NCBI RefSeq assembly: GCF_002368095.1
Contig: NZ_AP018227.1
Coordinates: 4,737,782-4,801,781 of the forward strand
From: Calothrix parasitica NIES-267
Lineage (GTDB): Bacteria > Cyanobacteriota > Cyanobacteriia > Cyanobacteriales > Nostocaceae
DNA: 64,000 bases
Direction of reading: 5' to 3'
A program made the translations under genes and the position numbers. Numbering within the stretch: the stretch's first letter is position 1; every line of letters begins with the position of its first letter. Below are positions 1-10,474 of this stretch, piece by piece. Below the pieces are notes generated by a model that was not told where the DNA came from, ran no database searches, and saw only the letters and a list, made by a program, of their open reading frames with translations.

Positions 1-323
1 TTGAATTGTTACCTTAAAGGCTAATGGGGAGTTATAGTATCCTGCATAAAGCAACGATTAAAACTCATTTCCCCATTTTTTGACTCAAGCCGAGTCATTA
101 GCCTGTAAAAAGCTATTATGGCTACTTTAGCCATGTATAGTTTTGCAGAAAATAGACAAATGCATTTTTGCGTTTTCCACTATATGTATCTTTCCCGGAT
201 AACCTAAACCGCGAATAGAAACATCAATATGGGTGGTTTGCGCGCTTCTAAGTCTATTGAATGTAAGCACATCATGCTGCTGTCGTTTGACTATATTGGG
301 ACAAGATTTGAAAATTTTTAATC
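1..323. other. Intergenic leader, no gene seen
   Basis: I see no coding frame with family resemblance and no RNA gene that I recognise in this stretch at the window edge. It lies upstream of the zinc-ribbon gene and probably holds its promoter, but no convincing -35/-10 pair stands out. Confidence 0.4.
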
Positions 324-572
324 ATGGCAAGCAAGACAATTAACGTTAGAGAGTACACAGTCCGGGCACATAAGCGCGAAATACATACAAGGGTATTTTC
401 GTTTGTATGTAAAGAGTGTAACAAGCCTACAGACCGCGAAACCTTTGGACCTCGACCGCTTTACTGTGAAAAATGTCGTCCACCTCAGCCGTCTTTCAGA
501 AAAACAAACTCTAGGTCTAGTAAAGCTAAACCAAGAGCAATGAAATATAAAGGAGAGGCTGAAGTTAGTTGA
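324..572 (+). CDS. Small zinc-ribbon-like protein (82 aa)
   Basis: A short basic protein of unknown function. Two CxxC pairs (VCKECNKP near residue 28 and YCEKCRPP near residue 47) about 20 residues apart are the usual four-cysteine layout of a zinc ribbon, so metal binding is likely. The tail after residue 55 is rich in Ser, Lys and Arg and probably disordered, which would suit nucleic-acid or ribosome contact, but that is inference. The start is ATG. The stop codon overlaps the start of the next gene by four bases (TTGA), so the two are probably translationally coupled and work together. No closer family is recognised. Confidence 0.7.
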   Translation: MASKTINVREYTVRAHKREIHTRVFSFVCKECNKPTDRETFGPRPLYCEKCRPPQPSFRKTNSRSSKAKPRAMKYKGEAEVS

Positions 573-1663
573 ATCAGAACGCTATGAAACCAGACTCACA
601 GCAAAAACTAGAAACACCACCCCAAGCTTTACTCGAACCATTGTTGGGCTTGAGAGAATATTATTCTCGGCTAGTACAAGAGTACGAGTTGAAAGTTACC
701 ACTGCCAGAATTCAGCTTGCTCACGTTGAAGCGTTGCTGTCGAATTCTTCTGCTTTGATTAACAACAAAAGCTTCCCCGGACTTGAGATACTTGATGTCA
801 CTGCGATTACGCAAACATCCCCACATTTATCTAAAGAAGCATTTGAATCCCGTCTTAAAGGTATAACTACCCAAGAGACAGAACTCTCTCGTGAAGATAG
901 ACAAGACACCGAGTCTGAAGTAGAAGATAACGACGAGACGACTTCAAGAGTTTTAGCTCAAGAGGAGAGCGACTCACAAAATGCAGTCGATGAAGATAAC
1001 CAGTCTTCTAAGCTGGAAAAAGCAGCATCATCTAAGAGTAAATACAATTCAAAAAGTGGCTCCGAAATTCAGATGCTGCCTCAATTTCGGCATATTTCAC
1101 GAATAGAAGCCATAAAACAGCTTTTAGAAGATAACAAGGCTAAAGTGTGCCATATCGACTTCGTTGTCCAGTCGCTTTATGGAGACTTAGAGTCAACTGC
1201 ATTTAAAGTTGTCAAAGGTCGAGTCCACTCTTCTCTTACTCACGGTAAAGAACAGATGTACTGGGAATCTGTTCCTGATGAACCTGGTTGTTACACTTTG
1301 GATTTAAGTTTAGTATTACCACCCGGTAGCAAAGCGAAATCTAAAAAAGGTAAACCTAAAGCCAAAAAGCAACTGGTTCCCCAAAGGACAAAAAAGATAC
1401 CAATGCTGCCTCAGTATGAAGGTCAGTTTCTAATTGATGCCATTTCTTCATTTTTAGAAGATAATTCAGGAAAAATCTATTCTGTTAGTGAAATAATCGA
1501 ACAGATTTATGGAGCGCTTGACGAGGAAGAAATTAGAGACATGAAGATTCGGAGCATGGTATTAGGGGAGCTTTCCCGAGGCTATCGTATCGGCAGATTT
1601 GCCCGAGTTCCTAACAAATTGGGTTATTACACCTGGGACTTAGATACCATGGATGCTGCTTGA
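569..1663 (+). CDS. Protein with two winged-helix-like repeats (364 aa)
   Basis: Function unknown. The N-terminal third (about residues 20-60) is predicted helical and may be a coiled coil. Residues 85-165 are acidic and Ser-rich, probably disordered. Two related segments follow, starting at about residues 169 and 279, each opening with MLPQ(F/Y) and closing with a G(C/Y)Y(T) D-L pattern near residues 245 and 355. They are separated by a Lys-rich linker. Their length and helix-helix-strand look suggest winged-helix DNA-binding folds, which is inference. The start chosen is TTG at 569 because AGGAGAGG at 551-558 is well spaced from it. An in-frame ATG at 584 is too far from that site. The gene overlaps the zinc-ribbon gene by four bases and is followed by a hairpin at 1708-1740. 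Confidence 0.65.
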   Translation: MNQNAMKPDSQQKLETPPQALLEPLLGLREYYSRLVQEYELKVTTARIQLAHVEALLSNSSALINNKSFPGLEILDVTAITQTSPHLSKEAFESRLKGITTQETELSREDRQDTESEVEDNDETTSRVLAQEESDSQNAVDEDNQSSKLEKAASSKSKYNSKSGSEIQMLPQFRHISRIEAIKQLLEDNKAKVCHIDFVVQSLYGDLESTAFKVVKGRVHSSLTHGKEQMYWESVPDEPGCYTLDLSLVLPPGSKAKSKKGKPKAKKQLVPQRTKKIPMLPQYEGQFLIDAISSFLEDNSGKIYSVSEIIEQIYGALDEEEIRDMKIRSMVLGELSRGYRIGRFARVPNKLGYYTWDLDTMDAA

Positions 1664-1707
1664 GCATCTTAGTTGATAGATAGTGCCTGTAATACGTTTT
1701 ACTCAGC

Positions 1708-1744
1708 AATGCTCGTCAAGCTCAAGGTGTGACGGGCATTTGTT
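1708..1744 (+). terminator. Probable intrinsic terminator after the winged-helix-like gene
   Basis: An 11-bp stem with a single G-T pair (AATGCTCGTCA pairing with TGACGGGCATT) has a loop of about 11 bases and is followed by a short T-rich run. It sits 45 bases after the stop codon of the 569-1663 gene. The T tract is short, so termination strength is uncertain. Confidence 0.5.
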
Positions 1745-1970
1745 GATTAAGTTGGGAAGTAGGGATTGGGGATTGGGCATTGGAAAAATATAAGATGTAT
1801 GGTAAATATCGGTATGCAGACATACAATTATAGATATTTCCGTCTATCCTATTTATAATTTGTGACTTTGAAGAAATACAGGGATTAATAAACTGTAGGT
1901 CAAATATAGGTCAAAGGTCAAAGGTCAAAGGTTAAAGGTTGTGAGACAAGGTGACATGGATAAACTATTC

Positions 1971-2123
1971 CTAATATCATGTCCGGTTAAACAGTTATCA
2001 TATCTGTGGGATTTGAGTAATGAGTAATGAGTAATGAGTAATAAGTATGCCTGTTATGTTGGTAATAAGCGCCATCTTTTCAGTAGAATTATATCGTAAG
2101 TATTTTACCGGACTTGATATAAC
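1971..2123. mobile_element. MITE-like element with 27-bp imperfect terminal inverted repeats
   Basis: The left end (1971-1997) and the reverse complement of the right end (2097-2123) match at 21 of 27 positions by my own count, with the shared core ATATCA(T/A)GTCCGGT. The 150-bp element has no coding capacity. A GAGTAAT heptamer run (about 2018-2045) sits inside it. No clear target-site duplication was seen. Confidence 0.5.
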
Positions 2124-2205
2124 TCCTAATTCCTAACTCCTAACTTCTAACTTCTAACTCCTAACTCTCAATCCAAAATCCCCAATCCCCAATACCTAAT
2201 TCCTT

Positions 2206-3417
2206 TTACGCAAATTTGTAGCATTCACGAGCAATCTGCCAATCTTCTTGAGTATGTATGACAAATACTTTTATTGGTGAGTCAGAAGTCGTAATATCCT
2301 TGTCTACGGCTTTGCTCGTGTTTTTAACAGCGTCAATTTGTATTCCTAAAAATTCAAAAGCTTCACAAGCAGCTTGGCGAATTCCCGCAGCATTTTCGCC
2401 AATACCACCGGTAAATACTAGAGCATCTAATCCTCCTAAACTCGGAAGCATGGCTCCGATGCTCGAGCGCAAACGATGTACGTAGATATCGTAAGCGAGT
2501 TGAGCGCGTTGATTTCCTTGAGCAATTGCTGCTTTGATTTGTCTCATATCGCTGGATATTCCAGAAATACCGCTTAATCCCGATGCTTTATTAAGAAGAT
2601 TGTCTAAATCTTTTACCGTACAAATCTTTTGCTCTAATAGGTAAATTAAAATTCCTGGGTCAATGCTACCGGAACGACTACCCATCATCAATCCGTCAAG
2701 CGGGGTAAAACCCATCGTTGTGTCTATGCTCTGACCATTTTTTATTGCAGCTAAAGAACAGCCATTGCCTAAATGACAAGTGATTATACGCAAAGACCGC
2801 AAATCCTTCCTAAGAATATCGGCAGTACGTTCGGCGCAGTATTGATGGCTGATACCATGAAAACCATAACGAATAATATCTTGTTCCACCCATTCATAGG
2901 GGCCGGGATAAATAGCCGCAGCGTCGGGTATACTACGATGGAATGCAGTATCAAAAACTGCAACCTGTTTGACCTCTCCCAAAATTTTTTCTCCCGCTTC
3001 AATACCCGCTAAGTTAGCAGGGTTATGGGCTGGAGCAAGATTTACAAGTTTTGCGATCGCGTCTTTGACTTCTTGCGTAATCACCACACTTTCTCTGTAG
3101 TATTTACCTCCATGGACAACTCGATGTCCGACTACATCAATTTCAGAAAGTTGATTGATAACCTTGGTTGACCCGTTTGATATGGTGTTAAGCAAGCGAG
3201 TCATAATTTCAGATTGAGAATCTGTCGCGATTTCTTCTGTTAAATTCTCCCCTGCGCTTGTTTCTACTTCGATTTCTGCTACACCTTGCTGATGACTCCA
3301 ATCTACTTTTCCTTCCCAGAGTGGTGTGGGTGGTGAGGAAGGAAGGGAATTACCCTTAACTTCATATAAACAACTTTTTTGAGTACTGGAGCCTGCATTT
3401 AGTACAAGTATTTTCAT
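2206..3417 (-). CDS. ackA: Acetate kinase
   Basis: Converts acetyl phosphate and ADP to acetate and ATP in the cytoplasm. Family signatures are clear: VLNAGSS at the N-terminus, HRVVHGG, the FHGISHQY motif, and the PLDGLMMGSRSG loop followed by DPG. At about 403 residues the protein is full length for the acetokinase family. I place the start at the ATG ending at 3417, which gives the canonical MKILVLNAGSS opening. A TTG two codons upstream is less likely. It is the last gene of a minus-strand sugar-catabolism island. No phosphotransacetylase gene is in the window, so the phosphoketolase at 13308-15686 is the obvious local source of acetyl phosphate. Confidence 0.95.
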   Translation of the reverse strand: MKILVLNAGSSTQKSCLYEVKGNSLPSSPPTPLWEGKVDWSHQQGVAEIEVETSAGENLTEEIATDSQSEIMTRLLNTISNGSTKVINQLSEIDVVGHRVVHGGKYYRESVVITQEVKDAIAKLVNLAPAHNPANLAGIEAGEKILGEVKQVAVFDTAFHRSIPDAAAIYPGPYEWVEQDIIRYGFHGISHQYCAERTADILRKDLRSLRIITCHLGNGCSLAAIKNGQSIDTTMGFTPLDGLMMGSRSGSIDPGILIYLLEQKICTVKDLDNLLNKASGLSGISGISSDMRQIKAAIAQGNQRAQLAYDIYVHRLRSSIGAMLPSLGGLDALVFTGGIGENAAGIRQAACEAFEFLGIQIDAVKNTSKAVDKDITTSDSPIKVFVIHTQEDWQIARECYKFA

Positions 3418-3565
3418 GAGCAATTGACTGCTTAATAATAATTACCAGGATAAGCAAGTCAGCCTTAAAAAGAAGAAAAGATAAAAAGATACAATGCTTG
3501 CATAGAGATTATTAATTAGGGCTAAAGTTTTTAGCAATTAGTATAATGGCTATAAATATAAAATT

Positions 3566-3590
3566 AGAGACGCTGCAGTGCAACGTCTCT
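3566..3590. repeat. GAGACG-type dispersed palindrome (copy 1)
   Basis: AGAGACG and CGTCTCT arms enclose a TGCA-G-TGCA core, giving a nearly perfect 25-base palindrome between ackA and the transaldolase gene. It belongs to a family found at eight places in this window (see 8870, 9002, 9129, 9255, 16079, 20151 and 24343). Confidence 0.7.
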
Positions 3591-3619
3591 ACAATCAAAT
3601 CAAAGAAACTAATTTAAGA

Positions 3620-4621
3620 TTAAGCAGCCTTAGCTTCTCCATCAAGCTTTGCTAATCTTTCAGCCAATAATTGCTCTAGACTTTCCAAAGCTTTAGAAAA
3701 ACCTTTGATTCCTTCATCTAATTTCTCAGAAGCCATTTTATCTTCTGCGTGCATTTTCTCGAAGGTAGCTTTGTCCATCGAGATTTTCTCAATGTCCATT
3801 GCTGAAGCTTTCTTAGCATCAAGTTTGCGGGGTAATTCACTGCTATTACTTTGCAACTCAGCCAAGAACTTAGGAGCAATAGTTAATAAATCGCAACCAG
3901 CTAGTTCGGTTATTTCGCCTAAATTGCGGAAGCTAGCTCCCATCACTTCAGTTTTGTAACCAAACTTTTTGTAGTAGTTGTAAATCTTGGTCACAGACAA
4001 AACACCAGGGTCTTCCTCAGCAGGATAGCTATCTTTTCCGGTGTCTTTCTTGTACCAGTCAAGAATACGTCCTACAAAAGGAGAAATCAAAGTAATACCA
4101 GCTTCCGCACAAGCAATAGCCTGGTGAACACCAAACAATAATGTAAGGTTACAGTGAATACCTTCTTTTTCAAGAACTTCCGCAGCTTTGATACCTTCCC
4201 AAGTAGAAGCAATTTTGATGAGAACTCGCTCTCGGGAAACTCCTTTCGCTTCGTATTGCTTGATAATTTCTCTTGCAACGTTAATAGTAGCTTCTGTATC
4301 GTAAGAAAGACGAGCATCAACTTCTGTAGAAACTCTACCGGGGATGATTTGAAGAATTTTCAAACCAAAAGCCACAGCTAAACGTTCAAAAGCTAATTTT
4401 GTAATATCAGCTTGGCTAGCCTTAGCACCAGCATCTTTCTGAGCTTGGATTAAAGTATCATCAACAATTCCTTGATATTCAGTCATTTGAGCCGCTGCAG
4501 TAATCAAAGAAGGATTGGTGGTAGCATCTTGAGGCTTAAACTTTTCAATCTGTTGGATATCACCAGTATCGGCTACCACAACAGTCATTGAGCGTAATTG
4601 TTCTAATAAATCTTTGGACAT
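3620..4621 (-). CDS. tal: Transaldolase (TalB type)
   Basis: Moves a dihydroxyacetone unit between sedoheptulose 7-phosphate and glyceraldehyde 3-phosphate in the pentose phosphate pathway. The protein opens with [17 protein letters not shown] and has the DATTNPSLI motif near residue 33, the Schiff-base lysine in [11 protein letters not shown] near residue 137, and the CNLTLLF strand, all typical of the TalB subfamily. At 333 residues it is normal for that subfamily. It lies between ackA and the broken phosphoglycerate mutase gene on the same strand. Linking pentose phosphates to the phosphoketolase upstream in the island is the likely role here. Confidence 0.95.
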   Translation of the reverse strand: MSKDLLEQLRSMTVVVADTGDIQQIEKFKPQDATTNPSLITAAAQMTEYQGIVDDTLIQAQKDAGAKASQADITKLAFERLAVAFGLKILQIIPGRVSTEVDARLSYDTEATINVAREIIKQYEAKGVSRERVLIKIASTWEGIKAAEVLEKEGIHCNLTLLFGVHQAIACAEAGITLISPFVGRILDWYKKDTGKDSYPAEEDPGVLSVTKIYNYYKKFGYKTEVMGASFRNLGEITELAGCDLLTIAPKFLAELQSNSSELPRKLDAKKASAMDIEKISMDKATFEKMHAEDKMASEKLDEGIKGFSKALESLEQLLAERLAKLDGEAKAA

Positions 4622-4983
4622 AACTTACTCCGTTAATAAAAAATTGATGTGTCGAGGATTGACGCTTTTTCTCTAATACTGCTACTACTTACCTGCATTT
4701 GGTAATCGGTAATTAATACATTTTTCCCATTCATAATTCCTAACTACCGACTAAAGATTCCTTTTTATGCAGCAGATCCTATTCTATTTAGGAATTCATA
4801 ATATTGGCTGTCGGATTACATGCACTTTGATTAAATTGTTATTAAGAATTTATACTGTTTGAAGATTTGTAATTGGTAATTGGTAATTGGCAATTGGGCA
4901 TTGGGCATTGGGGGGAACAAGGAGAAGACAATTATAATTCTTAATTCTTAACTCCTAACTGCCCACTGATAACTCCTAACTGT
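4622..4983. other. Intergenic region, no gene
   Basis: The leader of the transaldolase gene. It contains short repeats of the AATTGGTAATTGG and TTGGGCATTGG kind around 4870-4915 and then runs into the phosphoglycerate mutase remnant. No promoter is evident by eye. Confidence 0.4.
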
Positions 4984-5600
4984 TCGCTGTAAAATCAACT
5001 TATTCGAGACGTTACCTAATTGATCTACGTCGTAAGCTATCGGTTGTCCGGTTGCTAGTTCTAAATTTGGAACTTGTTCTGGTTCGAGTTTATCTAATTC
5101 CATGATAATAGAACGCAAAGAATTACCGTGGGCGGTTACTAAGGTAGTATCACCCTGTTTGAAATGAGTTAAAATACGTTATTAAAAAAAGGTAAAGTTC
5201 TATTCATGGTATCTTCCAAACTTTCGCCCTCTGGTGGACGCACTGAAAACGAACGTCGCCATTGATGCATTGATTGTTTACCTAATCTTTCGGCTGTTTC
5301 GGCTTTATTCAATCCTTGTAAGTCACCGTGATACCTCTCATCTAAAGGCATACTGGTAAATATGGGCAATTCTTCATCAGCTTGTCCCTCATATTTATCC
5401 CATCCGTGCCATTAGGGGTCATCCGAGTTATGTTTTATCACCGGATTTTTCCCACCACAAATTTGCTAGTCTTCAGTTAGACAAATAACTGCTGTTTCAA
5501 TAGCGCGAACTAACAAGCTCGTAAAACAAATATCAACTTTATAATCTTTTAACTTATAGGTGGCTATTGTGGCTTAGATTCGTTCTCTTTTATTTAAAGT
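4984..5600 (-). pseudogene. gpmA: Decayed 2,3-BPG-dependent phosphoglycerate mutase
   Basis: Minus-strand fragments in several frames line up with phosphoglycerate mutase. Near 5470-5575 they read YKVDICFTSLLVRAIETA. At 5178-5440 they read HNSDDP, then a stop codon, then WHGWDKYEG and FTSMPLDERYHGDLQGLNK. At 4985-5175 they read THFKQGDTTLVTAHGNSLRS and onward. At least one in-frame stop replaces the Arg expected after HNSDDP, a frameshift lies near 5168-5180, a stop lies near 5580, and the N-terminal catalytic RHG segment is missing. The enzyme cannot be made intact, so lower glycolysis must rely on another mutase elsewhere. Its place between pyk and tal shows that the island once carried the whole lower-glycolytic step. 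Confidence 0.85.
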
Positions 5601-5655
5601 TTAGAGTTCAAAGGTTAAAGGTTAAAGGTTAAGAGTAGGTATCTATATCCTTTAA

Positions 5656-5833
5656 TTCATTACCAATTACTTATTACTCATTACTTATTACTCATTACTT
5701 ATTACTCATTACTCATTACTCATTACTCATTACTCATTACTCATTACTCATTACTCATTACTCATTACTCATTACTCATTACTCATTACTCATTACTCAT
5801 TACTCATTACTCATTACTCATTACTCATTACTT
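5656..5833. repeat. Heptamer tandem array (ATTACTC)n
   Basis: Eighteen uninterrupted copies of ATTACTC run from 5701 to 5826 by my count, with variant units (ATTACTT) on both sides. The array ends about ten bases before the pyk stop codon. Seven-base tandem repeats like this are a known feature of heterocystous cyanobacterial genomes. Confidence 0.9.
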
Positions 5834-5842
5834 ATTTTTTCA

Positions 5843-7273
5843 TCATGCCGAAATCGCTTCCCCAATAGTATGCACTTTTATCAAGCTAGTGCTTCCTGGT
5901 TTCCCTACGGGTATACCGGACGTAATTACAACTTTATCTCCTTCTTGAGCAATTCCCATTTCAACAACGGTATGAATCAGGTTGATTAACATTTCCTCTG
6001 TTTTAGAAGCTGAGGAGATAAGTAAGGGTTCGACTCCCCAGGAAAGTGCTAGTTGACGGTAGGAAATTTCTTCGGCTGTTAAAGCTATTATTCTGGTTGT
6101 AGGACGATATTTAGAAACTAATTTCGCAGTACTTCCCGATGAAGTGTGACATAAAATGGCTTTGGCTCCTACTTCATAAGCCATGCGACATACTGCTTCA
6201 GCTACAGATTCGGTGACGCTGAGACTACCCGCTTGATAACCGTAAGACTTTAAGGTTCCGTCGGGTAATGATTTTTCTGTTTCTATAGCAATTTTACCCA
6301 TCATCTCTACTGCTGCGATAGGATATTTACCAACTGCTGTTTCTCCAGACAACATAATTGCATCAGTACCATCAACTATAGAATTGGCAACATCTGTTAC
6401 CTCTGCTCTGGTCGGGTCAGGCGCTTCTATCATCGATTCCAACATCTGAGTTGCCGTAATTACGGGTTTTCCAGCACGATTACAGCGACGAATAATATCT
6501 TTTTGAATTAACGGAACTTGTTCTAAGGGAACTTCTACCCCCAAATCACCGCGAGCTACCATGATTCCGTCAACAACTTTTAAAATCTCATCAAAATTTT
6601 CAACAGCTTCACGTCTTTCGATTTTGGCAATTATCCTCACTTTTTTACCTGCTGCTTCAATCATTCGCTGTGCTGGTTCTAAATCCGCAGCGGAACGAAC
6701 AAAGGAAACTGCAACCAAATCTAGATTATTTTTTATTCCGAAACGTAAATCTAATAAATCTTTTTCAGTAATCGAACTTACAGGGAGATGAGTTTGAGGT
6801 AGATTTACCCCTTTACGAGAAGAAATTTTTCCTCCGATTTTGACTTTTGCGCGAATTTTATCCGCATCTCTATCGATAACAGTTAATTTAATCCGACCAT
6901 CGTTAATCATAATCGGTTCTCCGACCCTGACCATTGCAAACAATGTTGGTATCGGTAAAGGTAATTCGTGAATATTATTACCTTTTTCTTGCTCGACAAA
7001 AGTAACTTCTTCTCCCTCTTCCACCATCAAACCTTCATCCGGGAGCATACCCAAACGGATTTTAGGCCCGCATAAATCCTGCATCAAAGCCAAAGATTTT
7101 TCTGGAGGAGTGGGTATACTTCGGAGAATTTCAATAGTTTTACCGTGAAATTGATAATCCCCGTGAGAAAAATTCAACCGAGCTACATTCATTCCCGCAT
7201 TAACCAAAGCTGTCAAAGTCTCTGGTGTCGATGTAGCTGGTCCTACCGTACAGATGATTTTGGTTTTACGCAT
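5843..7273 (-). CDS. pyk: Pyruvate kinase
   Basis: Makes pyruvate and ATP from phosphoenolpyruvate and ADP, the last step of glycolysis. The protein has the TKIICTVGPA start, VARLNFSHGD with the substrate-binding Arg, the IIAKIERREAV signature with the catalytic Lys near residue 218, MVARGDLGVE, and the ITATQMLESMI and MLSGETAVGKYP segments. A C-terminal allosteric domain follows from about residue 355. At 476 residues it is full length without the C-terminal extension seen in some cyanobacterial isozymes. The start is ATG. Its 3' end abuts the heptamer array at 5701-5826. Confidence 0.96.
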   Translation of the reverse strand: MRKTKIICTVGPATSTPETLTALVNAGMNVARLNFSHGDYQFHGKTIEILRSIPTPPEKSLALMQDLCGPKIRLGMLPDEGLMVEEGEEVTFVEQEKGNNIHELPLPIPTLFAMVRVGEPIMINDGRIKLTVIDRDADKIRAKVKIGGKISSRKGVNLPQTHLPVSSITEKDLLDLRFGIKNNLDLVAVSFVRSAADLEPAQRMIEAAGKKVRIIAKIERREAVENFDEILKVVDGIMVARGDLGVEVPLEQVPLIQKDIIRRCNRAGKPVITATQMLESMIEAPDPTRAEVTDVANSIVDGTDAIMLSGETAVGKYPIAAVEMMGKIAIETEKSLPDGTLKSYGYQAGSLSVTESVAEAVCRMAYEVGAKAILCHTSSGSTAKLVSKYRPTTRIIALTAEEISYRQLALSWGVEPLLISSASKTEEMLINLIHTVVEMGIAQEGDKVVITSGIPVGKPGSTSLIKVHTIGEAISA

Positions 7274-7462
7274 GAATCAGTTAACAGCGAACAGTTATCA
7301 GTTAACAGTTACTAGTTAACATCAACCAATAACTATTTACCAGCTCGTTTTGACAATTAAAAAGGTTCGTAATAAGCGATTTATCACTATTCTCCTTAAA
7401 GGACGCGCATTCCTTAATACGAACTATTATTTCTTCACTGATAACTGCTCACTGTTCACTGT

Positions 7463-8533
<1,071 letters not shown>

Positions 8534-8869
8534 TTAACAGTTAGCAATGATTAGTTATCAAAGAACAGTTTTTAGCTGTAGGTTATGGTTCATTAATGAA
8601 CGGTTAACTTAATCAGAATTACGATTCTTGACAACTAAGATTTAACAGTTAGTAATTAGTAAACCGCAAACAGTTCTGAATAAACAGTAAATAGCAAACA
8701 ATTAGTAAAAAAGCAGGAATAATTTATGATTAAACAAATAGATAATAATTAAATTAATATTAAATTTATAGCTATTTTATAAATTCTGTATAGGGAATTT
8801 AATAGTTTTAGGATACTTATATTTTTTTGTGTATTAAAAATAATTAAAAAAATATTCTGACGCAATGTA

Positions 8870-8892
8870 GAGACGTAGCAGTGCTACGTCTC
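8870..8892. repeat. GAGACG-type dispersed palindrome (copy 2)
   Basis: GAGACGTAGCA and TGCTACGTCTC are perfect inverted 11-base arms around a single G. The context AATGTA before the left arm recurs at copy 7 (20145-20173). Confidence 0.8.
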
Positions 8893-8950
8893 CCAACGTT
8901 AGAAAGAAAACTAACCCATCATATTTAATGTCTATACCCATTACAACTAA

Positions 8951-9283
8951 TGGTGCGTTTCATAAATTCCGCTCTGGTCGTGTTTTCTTTGGAAATGTCG
9001 GGAGACGTTATTTATAACGTCTCTACATTACGTCCGTAGAAAACAAAACTGTCAAAATTAATGAAAAGGAGTACTATTGGTGCGTTTTATAAATTCGGCT
9101 CTGGTCGCGTTTTCTTTGGAAATGTCGGGAGACGTTATTTATAACGTCTCCACATTACGTCCGTAGAAAACAAAACTGTCAAAATTAATGAAAAGGACTA
9201 CTACTGGTGCGTTTTATAAATTCTGATGGGTCGCGTTTTCTTTGGAAATGTCGGGAGACGTAGCATTGCTACGTCTCTACAAA
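8951..9283. repeat. 127-bp tandem repeat, about 2.6 copies, each with a palindrome
   Basis: Units begin with TGGTGCGTTT at 8951, 9078 and 9205, a constant spacing of 127 bases. The third unit is cut short at about 9283. Each unit carries one GAGACG-type palindrome: 9002-9023 and 9129-9150 share a TTATTTATAA-type core, whereas 9255-9278 has the TAGCATTGCTA core. The units are nearly identical, so the amplification is recent. Confidence 0.85.
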
Positions 9284-9292
9284 AGTTCACTG

Positions 9293-10285
9293 CTAACTGC
9301 TAACTGTATTCCCACATTTACCTGTTTTCTCGAATTCGGTGATGTTTGACAAAGTTGTTTGAGCAATATTTTTTAAAGCGTTTTTAGTAAAGAATGCTTG
9401 ATGGGCTGTGATAACTACGTTGGGAAATGTTAGCAAGCGTTGAAAAACATCGTCCTGGATTACTTCTAGCGATAAGTCTTCAAAAAACAAATCCCCTTCT
9501 TGTTCGTATACGTCTAATGCTAAATAGCCTAGTTTTTTAGATTTTAAAGCGTCTATTACGGCTTTTGTATCGATGAGTCCACCCCGACTTGTATTTATCA
9601 GCATTGCTCCTGATTTAAATTGCTCTAAGGTTTGAGCGTTAATCATGTGGTAGGATTCAGGATTCAAAGGACAGTGCAGGGAAACGATGTCTGATTTAGC
9701 AAGCAATTCTGATAGTTCTACATATTCAACGCCCATCTCTAAGCATTTAGGGTTTTGATAAATGTCGTATGCGAGCAAATTACAGCCGAATCCTTTCATG
9801 ATTTGAGCGAAACACATACCGATTTTACCCGTACCGACTACTCCGACGGTGGAACCGTGTAAGTCAAATCCTAATAAACCATTTAGAGAAAAATTCGATT
9901 CGCGGACTCGGTTATAAGCTCGATGATACTGACGATTTAAAGTTAAAATTAATCCCGCTGCATGCTCGGCGACTGCATAAGGAGAATAAGCCGGAACTCG
10001 GACTATAGTTATTCCTAAGTTGGTGGCTGCTTTCATATCAACATTATTGAAACCCGCAGAGCGTAAAGCAATTAGCTTCGTGCCTTGTTCGGCGATCGCA
10101 CTTAAAGTTTTGCTATCAAGTTTATCGTTGATAAAAGCGCAGACTGCCGGAAAACCTGAAGCTAAAGCAGTAGTTTCACTACTTAATTTTGGTTCAAAGA
10201 ATACAAGCTCGTGCTCGCTATTCGCATTAGCTTCGGAAAGAAAGTGGCGGTCGTATTTTTTGCTGCTGAATACTGCGACTTTCAT
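9293..10285 (-). CDS. ldhA: D-lactate dehydrogenase (fermentative type)
   Basis: Reduces pyruvate to D-lactate with NADH, recycling NAD under dark or low-oxygen conditions. It is a D-isomer-specific 2-hydroxyacid dehydrogenase. The N-terminal catalytic half has [12 protein letters not shown], the Rossmann motif GVVGTGKIG lies near residue 148, and [10 protein letters not shown] supplies the substrate Arg. The acidic partner lies in [11 protein letters not shown], and the catalytic His is in ITAHQAFFT near residue 296. The FFED insertion is typical of LdhA/Ddh rather than of phosphoglycerate or hydroxypyruvate enzymes. At 330 residues it is full length. It lies between gap1 and glgP, in keeping with glycogen fermentation. 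Confidence 0.92.
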   Translation of the reverse strand: MKVAVFSSKKYDRHFLSEANANSEHELVFFEPKLSSETTALASGFPAVCAFINDKLDSKTLSAIAEQGTKLIALRSAGFNNVDMKAATNLGITIVRVPAYSPYAVAEHAAGLILTLNRQYHRAYNRVRESNFSLNGLLGFDLHGSTVGVVGTGKIGMCFAQIMKGFGCNLLAYDIYQNPKCLEMGVEYVELSELLAKSDIVSLHCPLNPESYHMINAQTLEQFKSGAMLINTSRGGLIDTKAVIDALKSKKLGYLALDVYEQEGDLFFEDLSLEVIQDDVFQRLLTFPNVVITAHQAFFTKNALKNIAQTTLSNITEFEKTGKCGNTVSS

Positions 10286-10291
10286 ATATAG

Positions 10292-10451
10292 GTTAAAGGT
10301 TAAAGGTCAAACAAAGGTTAAAGGTTCAAGGTCAAAGGTCAAAGGTTAATTAAGAACAGGAAGGTTAGTACTGATTAAGAGAAAACTCTTGAATTTTCAC
10401 CTTTGACCTCTAACCTTTGACCTTTGACCTCTAGCCTTTGATCTTTGACCT
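10292..10451. repeat. Inverted pair of GGTCAAA heptamer arrays
   Basis: A run of GGT(T/C)AAA units (about 10292-10349) is followed about 50 bases later by a run of the complementary TTTGACC units (about 10398-10451). RNA from either strand could fold into a long imperfect hairpin between ldhA and glgP. Confidence 0.7.
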
Positions 10452-10474
10452 ATTCTTTATGACAAAATAAAGAA

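Larger units (their letters stand above)
1664..2205. other. Repeat-filled intergenic region
   Basis: No gene is seen. The region holds the hairpin at 1708-1744, GGTCAAA-type heptamers at about 1909-1940, a MITE-like element at about 1971-2123 with GAGTAAT heptamers inside it, and further short TAACTCC-type repeats up to the end of the acetate kinase gene. Confidence 0.6.

Noticed and set aside
5656-5833. Tandem array as a possible CRISPR
   Set aside because: The unit is 7 bases with no unique spacers, so it is a short tandem repeat.
8951-9283. Three-copy repeat as a possible CRISPR
   Set aside because: The whole 127-bp unit is repeated, including what would be the spacer.
10020-10349. 109-codon plus-strand open frame opposite ldhA
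   Set aside because: It is a shadow of the 5' part of ldhA that continues into GGTCAAA repeats.
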